Shown piece by piece: positions 45,701 to 55,621 of a DNA stretch of 64,000 nt. The translations under genes were made by a program, and so were the position numbers. Position 1 is the first letter of the stretch. Every line of letters starts with the position of its first letter. A model generated the notes under the pieces. The model saw nothing but the letters and a program-made list of their open reading frames with translations, was not told the DNA's origin and did not search any database. The DNA comes from Paraphoma chrysanthemicola (taxonomy: Eukaryota; Ascomycota; Dothideomycetes; Pleosporales; Phaeosphaeriaceae). Location of the stretch: contig JAGMWG010000022.1 in NCBI GenBank assembly GCA_020744225.1, positions 558,001-622,000 of the forward strand, given 5' to 3'.

Positions 45701-45887
45701 GGGAGGCGGATTCAAGAATCAACGCGGTAGACAGGGAAGTTCACAGCCTCCTACGGGCCCGGCGAACGCGCCTATCAACGCGCCCACGGGACCAAAGAAT
45801 GCAGGCAAGCCAGGCGCGAATTATCGCGGGGGCGGAAGACATACAGGCGGGTTTAGGCACTCACCATACGGTGGACGTGGTGGTTGA
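42720..45887 (+). CDS. hrp1: Hrp1/Nab4-like mRNA 3'-end-processing RNA-binding protein
   Basis: Two-RRM protein of cleavage factor IB; binds the AU-rich efficiency element and helps set poly(A) sites. Predicted 545 aa from five exons: 42720-42760, 42827-43102, 44453-44493, 44561-44724 and 44772-45887, all GT-AG and in phase. The N-terminus is acidic (MADDNIDDDIFDDLYDEEPP), then Ala/Gly-rich to EDG. RRM1 (from 107) has KMFIGGLNWETTE and GRSRGFGFLTF; RRM2 (from 191) has KIFVGGVSQEATEEDF and GRPRGFGFVTF, so both RNP1 and RNP2 are intact. The last ~280 residues are Gln/Met/Gly-rich with RGG-type ends. The second intron is 1350 nt, far longer than any other here, and holds a CA microsatellite. An internal start at M108 is conceivable. 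Confidence 0.93.
43964..43989. repeat. (AC)13 microsatellite in HRP1 intron 2
   Basis: Thirteen AC units inside the long intron of the Hrp1-like gene. The complementary strand gives a spurious Cys-Val repeat frame. Confidence 0.9.
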
Positions 45888-46403
45888 GAAAAGGACTAGT
45901 GTTCCATTCAGGTTCGACGACTTGGGTGCGATGAAAGGGCGTCCATTTGGGCGGGACTCTGGTTTTGCGAAATCGTAATGGGTGGTCTTTTCTTGAAGCT
46001 AGATGATCTTCAGGGAGTGGGTTTTCATGCACTGCTTTCTTCGAGGTTTCTCGTGCTCGATCTTAAGTGTATAACTACTCTGAAATAGGGACTTTTTTTC
46101 AATACCAAAATTGTATTTGATATTTCTTGATATCCATGACTTAATATGTGCTCGGTAAATTTTCTCGACTAGGGCTTTGCGAATGAAGCGGCAACATTAA
46201 CATGAAAGTTACCTTTCACACAACTTAGGAATAGATTCAACACTCAAGGATGGCTTTTTATTCGATTCCACCAAGATGATTCGAAATCTACTTTTTGTCT
46301 CCCAGCACACCCACCATTTCTCAACTCCATTCCTCCCCTCATCCACAACAGCACACCTCACCCACCACTCTCCCATTCCACCCAACCCATCCCTCAAGCC
46401 CAT
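45888..46403. other. Convergent 3' region, no gene
   Basis: 516 bp between the stop codons of HRP1 and PRO2. AT-rich around 46060-46200, consistent with the two 3' UTRs and poly(A) sites. Confidence 0.5.
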
Positions 46404-47822
46404 CTACTCCCCCTTCTTCGCACGATGCAGCCTCAAAACCTCCCTCTCCTCCTCATCCCTCGCATAACTCTCCTCATCGCCCACACTCAACCGCTCATGT
46501 TTCCAACTCCGCCCACCAGCACCATACTCGGCACTAACATGTGCATCACCGACAATCACCCATTTATAAATCGTCAAGCCCTCCAGGCCCACCGGGCCGC
46601 GCGAATGGATCTTATTCGTGCTGATCCCGACTTCTGTGCCGAAGCCGTAGCGCTGGCCGTCGGCCATGCGCGTCGATGTGTTCCAGTACACGCTGCTGGA
46701 GTCGATTGCGCTGAGGAAGGTTTGCGCAGCAGCAGAATCGAGGGTGAGGATTGCGTCGGTGTGGTGCGAGGAGTGTGTGTTGATGTGGGAGATTGCGGCG
46801 GAGATGGAGGGGATGGTTTTGATTGCTAGGATGTAGTCTAGGAATTCTGTGTCGAAGTCTTCGGGGCCGGCTGCTTGTAACAACGCTGCGGAATGGGGAT
46901 CGAGAGTGGATTTGAGTGCGGCGAGAGAGTCCGGGTCGCAGCGTAGAGAGACACCTTTTTTGAGAAGGGCTTCAGCGACGATGGGGAGAGTGGTGTTCAG
47001 TGCGGCGGTGTCGACGAGGAGCTGCTCGGTCGCATTGCAGCCGGCTGGGTACGAGCATTTTGCGTCGATGATGATCTTGGTGGCTTTGTCGGCGGGGTAG
47101 TCGGCGCAGAGGTATGTTGAGCAGATGCCGTCTGCGTGGCCTAGAACAGGGATGGTGGTGGTGTCTTTGACGAAGCGAACGAGTTTGTTGCCACCGCGAG
47201 GAATACACAGGTCGATGTAGGTGTCAAGCTTCAGGAGATCGGCGATGACATCGTGAGTCTGTACGAGCTGGAGGCAGTCTGAGGGGACAGCAGTATTGGA
47301 CAAGGCGCGCGAGATGATGGATGCAATGGCGGCGAAGCTGGCGCTGGACTCGCGGCCGCCTTTGAGAATGGCTGCGTTCCCTGATTTGATGGCGAGAGCA
47401 GAGATGTTGGCGATGACTTCAGGGCGCGCTTCAAAGATGATGAGAAGAACGCCGATGGGACATGTTATCCGCGACAAAGTCAAGTTGTCGTCTAGCAATG
47501 TCTTTGCGGTGGTCTTATTGATCGGATCCTCCAGTTCCCGCACATCGAGTATGCCTTGCAGCATATCCTCATATTTGCCTGGCTTGCCCAAATCTAACCT
47601 CTTGACCAGACTGGCGCTCAGCGTTCCGCCGGCTGCGGCCTTGTTCGCGGCCTCCAAGTCCTTGACATTGGCAGCGAGAACCTCCTCTTTTCCTGCTGCT
47701 AGCGCATCGTGGATGGCGGTCAGAGCAGCATTGCGGTCCTCGGTCGACAGCACGGCGAGATTCCTTGAGCCGAGGCGGGCCGCTTGCGCGACTTCCAGCG
47801 GGGTCGCATTGGTAAGAGACAT
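46404..47822 (-). CDS. pro2: Gamma-glutamyl phosphate reductase (proline biosynthesis)
   Basis: Second enzyme of proline synthesis: NADPH-dependent reduction of gamma-glutamyl phosphate to glutamate semialdehyde. Single exon, 472 aa, a usual length for the fungal monofunctional enzyme. Aldehyde-dehydrogenase-fold blocks are clear: PIGVLLIIFEARPEVIANIS, SGNAAILKGGRES, CIPRGGNKLVRFV, the catalytic Cys in SYPAGCNATEQLLVD, and the ProA/Pro2 signature region YGFGTEVGISTNKIHSRGPV, then GLEGLTIYKWVIVGDAHV. The C-terminus is charged (EEEREVLRLHRAKKGE). Start ATG 47822 is the only one before the conserved N-terminal helix (ARLGSRNLAVLSTEDRNAAL). Intact and highly conserved. Confidence 0.97.
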   Translation of the reverse strand: MSLTNATPLEVAQAARLGSRNLAVLSTEDRNAALTAIHDALAAGKEEVLAANVKDLEAANKAAAGGTLSASLVKRLDLGKPGKYEDMLQGILDVRELEDPINKTTAKTLLDDNLTLSRITCPIGVLLIIFEARPEVIANISALAIKSGNAAILKGGRESSASFAAIASIISRALSNTAVPSDCLQLVQTHDVIADLLKLDTYIDLCIPRGGNKLVRFVKDTTTIPVLGHADGICSTYLCADYPADKATKIIIDAKCSYPAGCNATEQLLVDTAALNTTLPIVAEALLKKGVSLRCDPDSLAALKSTLDPHSAALLQAAGPEDFDTEFLDYILAIKTIPSISAAISHINTHSSHHTDAILTLDSAAAQTFLSAIDSSSVYWNTSTRMADGQRYGFGTEVGISTNKIHSRGPVGLEGLTIYKWVIVGDAHVSAEYGAGGRSWKHERLSVGDEESYARDEEEREVLRLHRAKKGE

Positions 47823-49091
47823 GGTGTAGTGATGTTACTTCACGGCGTGGTGCAGTGGAGAGACCCCGTAACGTGAGTATTGTGCTCGTGACGCGTGACT
47901 CAATTGGTCCGATATAGGAAAAACCTCTCTGGACGGGTTATGCAAGGGTCTGCAGCCGGCACACTGTTGGAGATCTAGCGGCTGCTATTGATAGGTTCGG
48001 CCAGGCAGCTCGCTAAGTCGTGTTAGCCTCAAAGAAAGGCGAGGGCGCCGCGCTCCAGGCGCACTCCAGCACGAATAACTACAGGCCTCAATATGTCTAC
48101 TTATCAATACTGTATGTAAACTATAAGTCACACTTATTATTTTTCTCTTTAATTTTACTACCACCTAATAAATGCATAACAAAAAATAGTACTATCAGAC
48201 TTTAGCTCTATATGATATACCTACTATACATTATACTTCCTATTTTACTAGTAGTATAGAGTAAATAGTGGTTACGTATATAAAGTTATTACTTACAACG
48301 AGTTATTTGAACACTTTACCAAAACTACACGCTAGATTTATCACGTGTCGAGAACTCCATCGACCGCTCTTGATACCACAGCACAAAGCAGTATGAAACG
48401 CGCTGCGAGTGTTTAACAGCGTCCATCATGCGCATGGATTGCGGATTTCATATGGAGACCTTGCAGCATATTGCGTTTCGATATCCTTGATGCACAAGTA
48501 CCATATTCGAGCCATTGACGTTCTCTCGCTGCTCGGCACGTTAGCACACTGGATTAGCGCATTCCTCAAGTTGAAGACCTTCTCCAGGTGTAAACATAGC
48601 GAGGGTTTGTGGGTGGTGCCTTGAAAACAAATGCCATTGAAGACGCTCGCTCAAGGCTGACCGACTCCTGTCAGTTTGACAGCGAATGTGGAGGATGTCG
48701 TGGTGCACGTGTCAAAGCCATCGGAGACGCTCCGCGTCGCTAGTTACACGTTGGCGCAACCCTTCAGCGGAGGGCTGCGGAAGCTCGAGCGGCTTCACGT
48801 CGAACGGTGTTGATGGGCGTCCGACTAGACAGCATAAAGAGAAGGTGGATTGGTCGTCTCTTTGGCTAGAGCCAACGGCGCGATGCAGCAACAAGTATCA
48901 GATACACGACGCTCCTTCCAGCGAAGCTTTTTGACGCACCACTCGGCAAAGCTTGGTTGACTATGCGCGCTCGCGCCCACATACGTCACAAAGAACGGCG
49001 CCTGCGAGATCTGGATCGCGTCCCCTAATATGCTATGATGGACTCATATTGCTCTGGGGCGCTGCGCTATTGATCACCTTGTTCTTCTCTC
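47823..49091. other. Intergenic region with an AT-rich tract
   Basis: About 1.27 kb: PRO2 promoter, then an abrupt AT-rich tract (48080-48320), then ordinary DNA with short unsupported frames leading to the transporter gene. Confidence 0.45.
48080..48320. repeat. AT-rich tract, possible mutated repeat relic
   Basis: About 240 bp of TA/AT-dense sequence (many TAT, ATA and CTAATA words) with sharp edges against GC-balanced DNA. It resembles a transposon relic after repeat-induced point mutation, but no terminal repeats or coding remnants were recognised. A similar tract flanks the other side of the transporter gene. Confidence 0.4.
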
Positions 49092-50923
49092 ATGCTTCGT
49101 CGGCTCTACTCATCGGGTGCTGTGAGCCTCTCCGCCATCTCGGCGGCTGGGGCTACAAATCTCAATGAAGCCACTGAGCCGGCATTCGGCATTAGCCCTC
49201 TTACCCTCGAACGGACCAAAACTGCACCGCCAGAGACCAAACCAGGGCTATGGAGAGAAATCAAGAAATACCCCAAGGTGGTGATCTTTTGCTTGGGTTT
49301 GATGTTTTCTTCGTTGGTGGGCGGCTACGATACCGCGATATCTGGGAACATCATCGCACTGCCTACTTTTCAGTAAGTAGATGTCCAATGTCGCTTCGGC
49401 ACGTTTCTGGACGTCTGAAAATGTGCGTGAAACTAACGGATGTTCAATAGACACGACTTTGGAGAGTTTTACGATAATTCTTGGATAATTCCCTCCGTAT
49501 GGCTATCACTCTGGAACGTCTCGAGTGGCCTAGGTTTAATGGGCGGCTCTCTCCTCGCAGGTTGGCTGGAGGATCATTATGGCAGACGCATGTCGCTTCT
49601 GACCGGAACTATCAATTCTGCAATAGCGCTTGTGCTCAATTACGTCCCCAACCTTATCAGCGACAAGACTTCTCGGCGTGGCACTTATCTCTCGGGAAGA
49701 GTACTCCAAGGAGGCGCCCTCGGCATCATGGGCTCGACCTCGCAGACCTTCATGTCGGAAATCGCCCCATCAACCCTCCAGGGACCGGCCATGGCGTTAC
49801 TGCCGTTTGGGGAATTGCTAGGAGAGTTACTGGGCGGAGCCGTGATGCTATCAGGCGTCGATGGAGATTCCCCGCGCGCCTATCTCAACCCTATCGCGTC
49901 GCAGTGGGCATTTTTGATAGTCCCAATCATCGTTGTCATCATGATCCCTGAAAGTCCTGCATGGCTGGTCAGGGTCAAACGCACTGCTTCGCTGACACAT
50001 GCCGCCTTGGTCAAACTACACACCAAGAAGGTTGACGTGCCAGAGCTTCAAAGGGAACTGGAGTCTCTCGTTGGAAGATTTGAGGAGATGGATAAAGCAG
50101 TGACATACGCCGAATGCTTCAGGGGCATCAATCGCCGACGAACTTGGATCGTCGTCTTCACAAGCGCTTACCCAATCATATTCGGACTGCCTTTGCTCGC
50201 CCAATCAAGCTATTTTGCTCAAAACTACGGCATGGATCCAGATCTTAGTTTGATTTTGCTGATTGTTGGGATTGTGGTCGGTCTCTTCGCCAATGCAGCA
50301 GGCATCTTCATCTTATCGAAGATAGGACGACGAAAACTCATCCTCACATCTATAAGCCTCTCCACTTTCCTATGGGCAGGGATGGGAGTCGCAGGATGTT
50401 GGTCTGGTACAGTGGCCATCTGGTAAGACATTTATTCTGCATATCTCTTGCAGGGGTGGGAGCTAACATTCAGTTCAGGTACTCCGCGACGTCCATGATC
50501 CTCGTCGTCCTCGTGAATGGTCTCGGCGCCTGGCCTGCTTCCTATGCTGTCAGCAGCGAGACTTCTGCATTGCGACTGCGCGCACGCTCCCAAGGCATTG
50601 GATGGTTCTCGTACAGTCTGGCGAGCGCCGTCGTGAGCTTCGTGCTCCCGTACATCTACAATCCCGACGCCGGCAATCTCCGTGCCAAAACTGGCTTTGT
50701 ACTTGCAGGGAGCTGTGCCCTAGGGTTCGTGGGGACATGGTTCATTGTTCCTGAGATGTTCAACCGTTCCGCCGCGGAAATCGATTCCATGTTCATGTTG
50801 AGGTTGCCGACTCGGGCATTCAAGACTTGGACGCCCGAAGGGAATCTGAGCGAAGGCGTTCGCAAAGACAGGATTATCGAAGAGGAGGCCAAGGACTCTA
50901 ATACGCCAGTTAAGATGCGATGA
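49092..50923 (+). CDS. MFS sugar transporter (sugar porter, alpha-glucoside permease type)
   Basis: Plasma-membrane sugar/H+ symporter of the major facilitator superfamily, predicted 565 aa in three exons (49092-49372, 49451-50422, 50479-50923; GTAAGT and GTAAGA donors, CAATAG and TTCAG acceptors). Family motifs: GGYDTAISGNI in helix 1, DHYGRRMSLL between helices 2 and 3, RGTYLSGRVLQGGALGIMGS in helix 4, PESPAWLVR before the central loop, KIGRRKLILTS, and VPEMFNRSAAEIDSMF at the end, equivalent to PETKGRT-type endings. The order and wording suit the maltose/alpha-glucoside permease branch. The first ~45 residues are atypical (MLRRLYSSGAVSLS...), so the true start may be different or spliced. 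It sits between two AT-rich tracts. Confidence 0.88.
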
Positions 50924-51206
50924 CACGTGGCGAAACTGACTGTGGACATGTACGTAAAATGGCGGCGTACGTAGACATCGTCGTCCTACGAATACATGAT
51001 CAAGATGCGATCAACATGAACATATCCGCTGCACAGCTGTCGTGAATCGCGTCATGATGCTGAATCCCTTCGAGGTCAAGCCGCATCGACCGTTAGGTAG
51101 ACGTATGATGAAGCGAGCCCTGGGAATCTCCCATCGTCATGTATAACGTGCGTTTCCATCCTAAGGACAGGAACTTCCGAGCGGAATCTCCCTGTTGGCC
51201 TCAGCT
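50924..51206. other. Transporter 3' region
   Basis: 283 bp after the transporter stop codon; no motif noted, probably its 3' UTR. Confidence 0.4.
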
Positions 51207-51515
51207 ATGGATATTTTTCACACAAGATGGGTTCTCGAGGAGTCGAGATCAGTGGAAGTTAGCAGCATATTGTGCAGGGCTTGTGGGTCATTCCAAAATT
51301 ATGGGTATGCTGTTCTCCACACTAGCGGACGGGTGCACTTCGCTTGCCGGTTTTCGTCTTGCTCCGTTACCGGCAAGAAGGTGAATTATGCTGAGCTTGC
51401 GACAACAGTCAATGATGTTAAGGAACGATCAAAAGCGAAGGAGAAATGTCGAGTCTGCCATGAAGACGGTCGTTGCAATGATGGTCTCGAATGGCTTGTC
51501 GCGACTCTGAACTAG
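51207..51515 (+). CDS. Hypothetical 102-aa Cys-rich protein
   Basis: An ATG-started frame of 102 residues with a balanced, protein-like composition: WVLEESRSVEVSSILCRACG, FACRFSSC, YAELATTVNDVKERSK, EKCRVCHEDGRCN. The cysteines are paired (CRAC, C-x4-C, CRVC plus one), as in small zinc-binding proteins or fragments of them. No signal peptide. I do not recognise a family. It lies between the transporter gene and the second AT-rich tract and may be a fragment of a decayed gene. Confidence 0.35.
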   Translation: MDIFHTRWVLEESRSVEVSSILCRACGSFQNYGYAVLHTSGRVHFACRFSSCSVTGKKVNYAELATTVNDVKERSKAKEKCRVCHEDGRCNDGLEWLVATLN

Positions 51516-52445
51516 CCCCGCGCTAGTAGTTATCTGCATCAGAAAACAATTTTAAGTTCTCATTTTAACAAATCTTTATGTGAAAATATAATGCACTCGC
51601 CTAATACAAATACTATCCACTATACATATACTACCATTCAAGAAAAATGCATAGTTAATAATTCTATGTATTGAATCATAAATATAACCACTAATTACTA
51701 GGTCATTTTAAGTTTTCCATATTAAGCTTGTAGGTATAAAGATAAGATAAAGGGAGACTATGTAGCGCGAGGTGTGCGCACAATGCTTACCTGGTGGTGT
51801 GGGACTTGCAGCATCCCGGTGGTACAGGCACATTGATGGTGGGATGATTCATTGGTGTTGCGGGGTCTGGAGCGGCTGTGGCGCTATGGGCTAGTGCGGC
51901 CCTGCAGAAATGTCAAGGCCCCACGGCTCTGTCATCGAGGCCGTTGTCCAGGCCACGCAATCCATTGCAATCAAGAACTATTGAAATTAAGGACAAGCCG
52001 CGGCAGCGTCATCGGCCAGCATTGCCTGAGTGCGGACTCGACGTGGGCTGCTGCGTGAGGGCACGGCTCGCTCGGCAACCGCGATGGTGTGGCTGGGGCT
52101 CAGCTCACCAACCTCCCCAGCGTCGCCTTGCCAACCTCGTCTTTCCCACCCACTCCCGTATGCGCAACTGACACGCCACGCCTGTCTAGCCCTGGTATTC
52201 AGCTAACACGTATGTAATGATTAGCGAAGATGGCTGGAAGCAGCTTTATAATATTCTCACATGCCAGCCTGCTGTGCCTGCATCACACAACCCACTCGAT
52301 ACCTCTCAAGTGCTGAGCAGGTACCCAACCACTACTCTCACACACGATACTCACACACATTCTTGTTTGCTAGTACTCGCTTCTCTGCGACATCACTACT
52401 TCAAGTATCTATCCGACATCTTCGTACCACCTCCACACATTCACC
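51516..52445. other. Intergenic region with an AT-rich tract, no gene
   Basis: About 930 bp: AT-rich tract (51535-51755), then GC-balanced DNA with short frames and the promoter of the Crh-like gene, including a CA-rich stretch near 52345. Confidence 0.45.
51535..51755. repeat. AT-rich tract, possible mutated repeat relic
   Basis: About 220 bp of AT-dense sequence with words such as ACTATACATATACTACC and AAATGCATAG that recall the tract at 48080-48320. No clear terminal repeats. Relationship of the two tracts is suggested by eye only. Confidence 0.4.
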
Positions 52446-53872
52446 ATGCGCTCCACCATACGGGCACTCGCCGCCCTGGCATCTGTCATTACGCCCGCAA
52501 TCGCGCAGACATGGTCCAACTGCAACCCCTTGTCACGAAGTGACTGCCCGCCTGACTCCGCCCTTGGACGTACGGTCAACATCGACCTGAGCTCCGCATC
52601 CGATAGCTTCACTGCCCAGGGCAACCCCACCTATGGCAAGGATGGTGTATCCTTCACAGTAGCCAAGTCTGGCGACTCGCCTCAGCTCACCTCGAAGTGG
52701 TACATCATGTTCGGAAAGGTCGAGATCTACATCAAGGCTGCGCCCGGCGCGGGCATTGTCAGCAGTTTCGTACTTCAATCCGACACCCTGGACGAAATCG
52801 ACTGGGAATGGCTCGGCGCAGACCCCGATGAAGTGCAAAGTAACTACTTCGGAAAGGTTCGTGAATTCGTTTGATTAAGCATTTGAAATGTAAAACTGAC
52901 AATTTCCAGGGTCAAACAACTACCTACAACCGTGGTGCTTTCCACGCCGACCCTAGTAGCCAGTCCGGCTACAAGAAGTACACCATCGACTGGACACCAA
53001 ACCAAATTGTCTGGCAGATCGATGGTGTGACTGTCCGAACACTCGAGCCAGCAAACGCCCAGAACCAGTACCCTCAGACTCCCATGCAGGTCAAGTTTGG
53101 TGCCTGGAGCGGCGGTGACCCAGCGAACAGCCCCGGAACCATTCAGTGGTCTCGTGGGCCTACCGACTACTCCAAGGGACCTTTCTCCATGAAGGTCAGG
53201 TCAATCATGGTCCAGGACTACTCCACCGGCACACAGTACGTCTATGGCGACCAAAGCGGTACTTGGCGGTCCATCAAGTCTGTTGGTGGCACCATCTACT
53301 CCGGAGGAAACAAGCCAATCGCCAACGCGCCGGCTGTGACTGCGACAGCCTCTGGCCAGCCCATTCCCTTCACGCCCAGCCAGACCGACACCTACTCCCG
53401 CCCCAGCGTCTACCCCTGGATTCCAGGAACGACCTCAGCAGCCCCTCAGTCGACTTTCTCCAACTATCCCGGGCTGCCAGCCGGGTGGACAGTCTCGGAT
53501 ACCGGAAAGGTTGTGCCCCCCAGCTCAGCTCCTGTCAGTAAGCCTTTTTTCCCTTTGCTCCGCGTGCTTTCCCTCTTTTCCGACCATAGCTAACATTCCT
53601 CGCAGCAATCCCCAGCCGCTTCCTATACGTCCTCGCCTGCAGCTTTGCCTTCGGCTTCGCGTGGCGATTCTAATCCCGCGGTCATCACTACCTACGACGA
53701 CAAGGGCTTTACGACGCTCATCACACCCACCCCAACTCGTATCCAGAACAATGCCGCGCAGACACCGGTCGCGCCGCTTGCCGCAAACTCGGGGGCTTCA
53801 CGCCTATTCGATGGGGTTCAATTACAACTGTTGTCGATCGTTCTCGGTCTCCTTTGGCAACAGGCATACTAG
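52446..53872 (+). CDS. Crh-like GPI-anchored GH16 cell-wall transglycosylase
   Basis: Crh enzymes join chitin to beta-glucan in the wall. Exon 1 52446-52856 (137 codons): signal peptide MRSTIRALAALASVITPAIA, then TWSNCNPLSRSDCPPD and the catalytic DEIDWEW at 116-122 (E117, D119, E121). Exon 2 from 52910 continues TTTYNRGAFHADP, YTIDWTPNQIVWQIDG and QVKFGAWSGGDPANSPGTIQ. The family expects an Asn/Tyr-rich site here, which is present. Exon 3 to 53872 gives a Ser/Thr-rich stalk and a GPI signal (NSGASRLFDG, then VQLQLLSIVLGLL). The last intron is ambiguous: donors at 53534 (GTCAGT) or 53538 (GTAAGC) and acceptors before 53606 or 53616. Pairs 53533/53606 and 53537/53616 keep this frame (433 or 431 aa); the third pair gives a shorter hydrophobic tail. 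Confidence 0.9.
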
Positions 53873-55621
53873 GAGTACGTCCTTTGGGTGTTCAGCTTCA
53901 TGATGCACCACCCCGAATTCGCATTCGTCACAGTTTTCACAACCATGTTACTGTACAGCGGACAAATCGGGATCAAAATCGTACTCAAGTGCTGGTGGAC
54001 GCAGTACCCAAACTACAAGGTTGCGCTTGCGTGGAAGAGCGTGAAAGCGAAGATGAAAGCGTAATGAGCTGGGATAGAACTGGAATGGGTATCGGATATG
54101 CATATTTTGGTGTTTTTAAGCGACTTGTTCTTTGTATAGCATGGCTTCGGCCCCTGGGTATCGGCATTGCATGGGATCAAGATATGGGATGATGGAATGA
54201 GCGATATGCTCGATTAGTAGATTAATGCTGACGGCAACGTCGAATGTGAATGAATTGATACATACCCTCAAATGTCTACTCTATGCTTTCGTGATTCTCT
54301 TGGGTCTGTGTGTATTCATCTCTTAGCAAGTGCGAGAATGTGGGTGCTTACCTACCCAAGATGTTATTCAGATCTGACGGACGTGAAAAACTGATTGTGA
54401 TCTGTAGTTGAAGTCCACCAGGCTTCTGAGTGTTGTGCTGTTTGAGTCCCCGCGTGATGGTCTTCAGGCATTCCGAGTTTGGAATAGGATGGGCGATAGA
54501 TAAGTGAAGTTCAGCAGGAGACCTTTTGATGTAGTGTTTGAGCGTATTGTGCGCGTTGACTACGAACAGCCTTTGGACAGTGAATGCAGGGTGCCCGCGC
54601 TGGAACGCGGGTGTTTGTGAATGATTGACGTGCCATCTGCTAAGCATATCACATCTGCACTACACAAATGCATATACACCACAAATGAACAATTTCCAAG
54701 ACATAGGTTCCGTGCAAGAATAGAGCGATAGGGTTGAATGATGAATGTACATAACTTCATTAGTACGGACTTTTAGAGGCCGTTGTAAATAGCACTGAAC
54801 TACTCGGCGGAGCATGAGGGCCGACACAAGTAGTGAAAAGAAAAGTTCGTGGATGTCCTTGATCCGAACGTAGGGGACTGACACGATTCTCATCATCACT
54901 GCACGACTTAAAGTCGTATACTCCTTCTTCCCGAAATCTACGTTCATGCCTTCACATGTCTCCATCCAGTCCACCATTCAAATCTCTGCGCCTCAGCCAT
55001 AGAACATCCTTACTCCCCTTCCCTCACGCTATTGTATACACGGGTCATTGCAATGCCCTAATCAGCGATGAGAAGTTGATTCACCTAGCTGCCCCGCATC
55101 AGCAATCTAGCATCAAAAGGGTGATCATCTTGACTTACAATTGTGATGCGCAGGGAACTGATACAGGGAGTAGAAGGACGTGATACCCGGCTAGTCTTAC
55201 ACTGTCGTACCCGTAGATGTGCAGTATTTATCAGTTTGTCGCTTTACGTCGCACGCATTACTGATGTGAACGAGTTTGCATGATCGAGCATTGACTTGTG
55301 CTATTGTTACACGATTCTTAGTATCAACCGTATTTTCGATCTGATGTGGGCCTCACGTGAAGATTTCGACTTGACTCCACCGTCCATGTATCAGGAGAGA
55401 TTGTCTTGTGGAAAGATGTATATATCTATCTATCTTTTATAAACTACGCCAACATCTATCAAGATTGCCAGCAAGATGCTTCTATCCTGTCTGTCATATC
55501 CCATACGCCCCAGGTGCGCAATCCAGCTCCAATCCTCCAATGCCCCAAATCCGTCATGTAGGTGTGTGGTATGTGGTGTGGTCATGTTCATTATTCCTCG
55601 TTAACAACGCCTGCTATGCAT
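53873..55621. other. Convergent intergenic region, no gene seen
   Basis: About 1.75 kb between the stop codons of the Crh-like gene and the mutase gene. Short frames on both strands, none with motifs; both flanks should be 3' UTR. I see nothing else in it. Confidence 0.45.

Noticed and set aside
44706..45722. 338-codon minus-strand frame opposite HRP1
   Set aside because: It is the complement of the Gln/Met/Gly-rich end of HRP1; its Leu/His-rich composition comes from codon bias, and the sense strand has clear RRMs.
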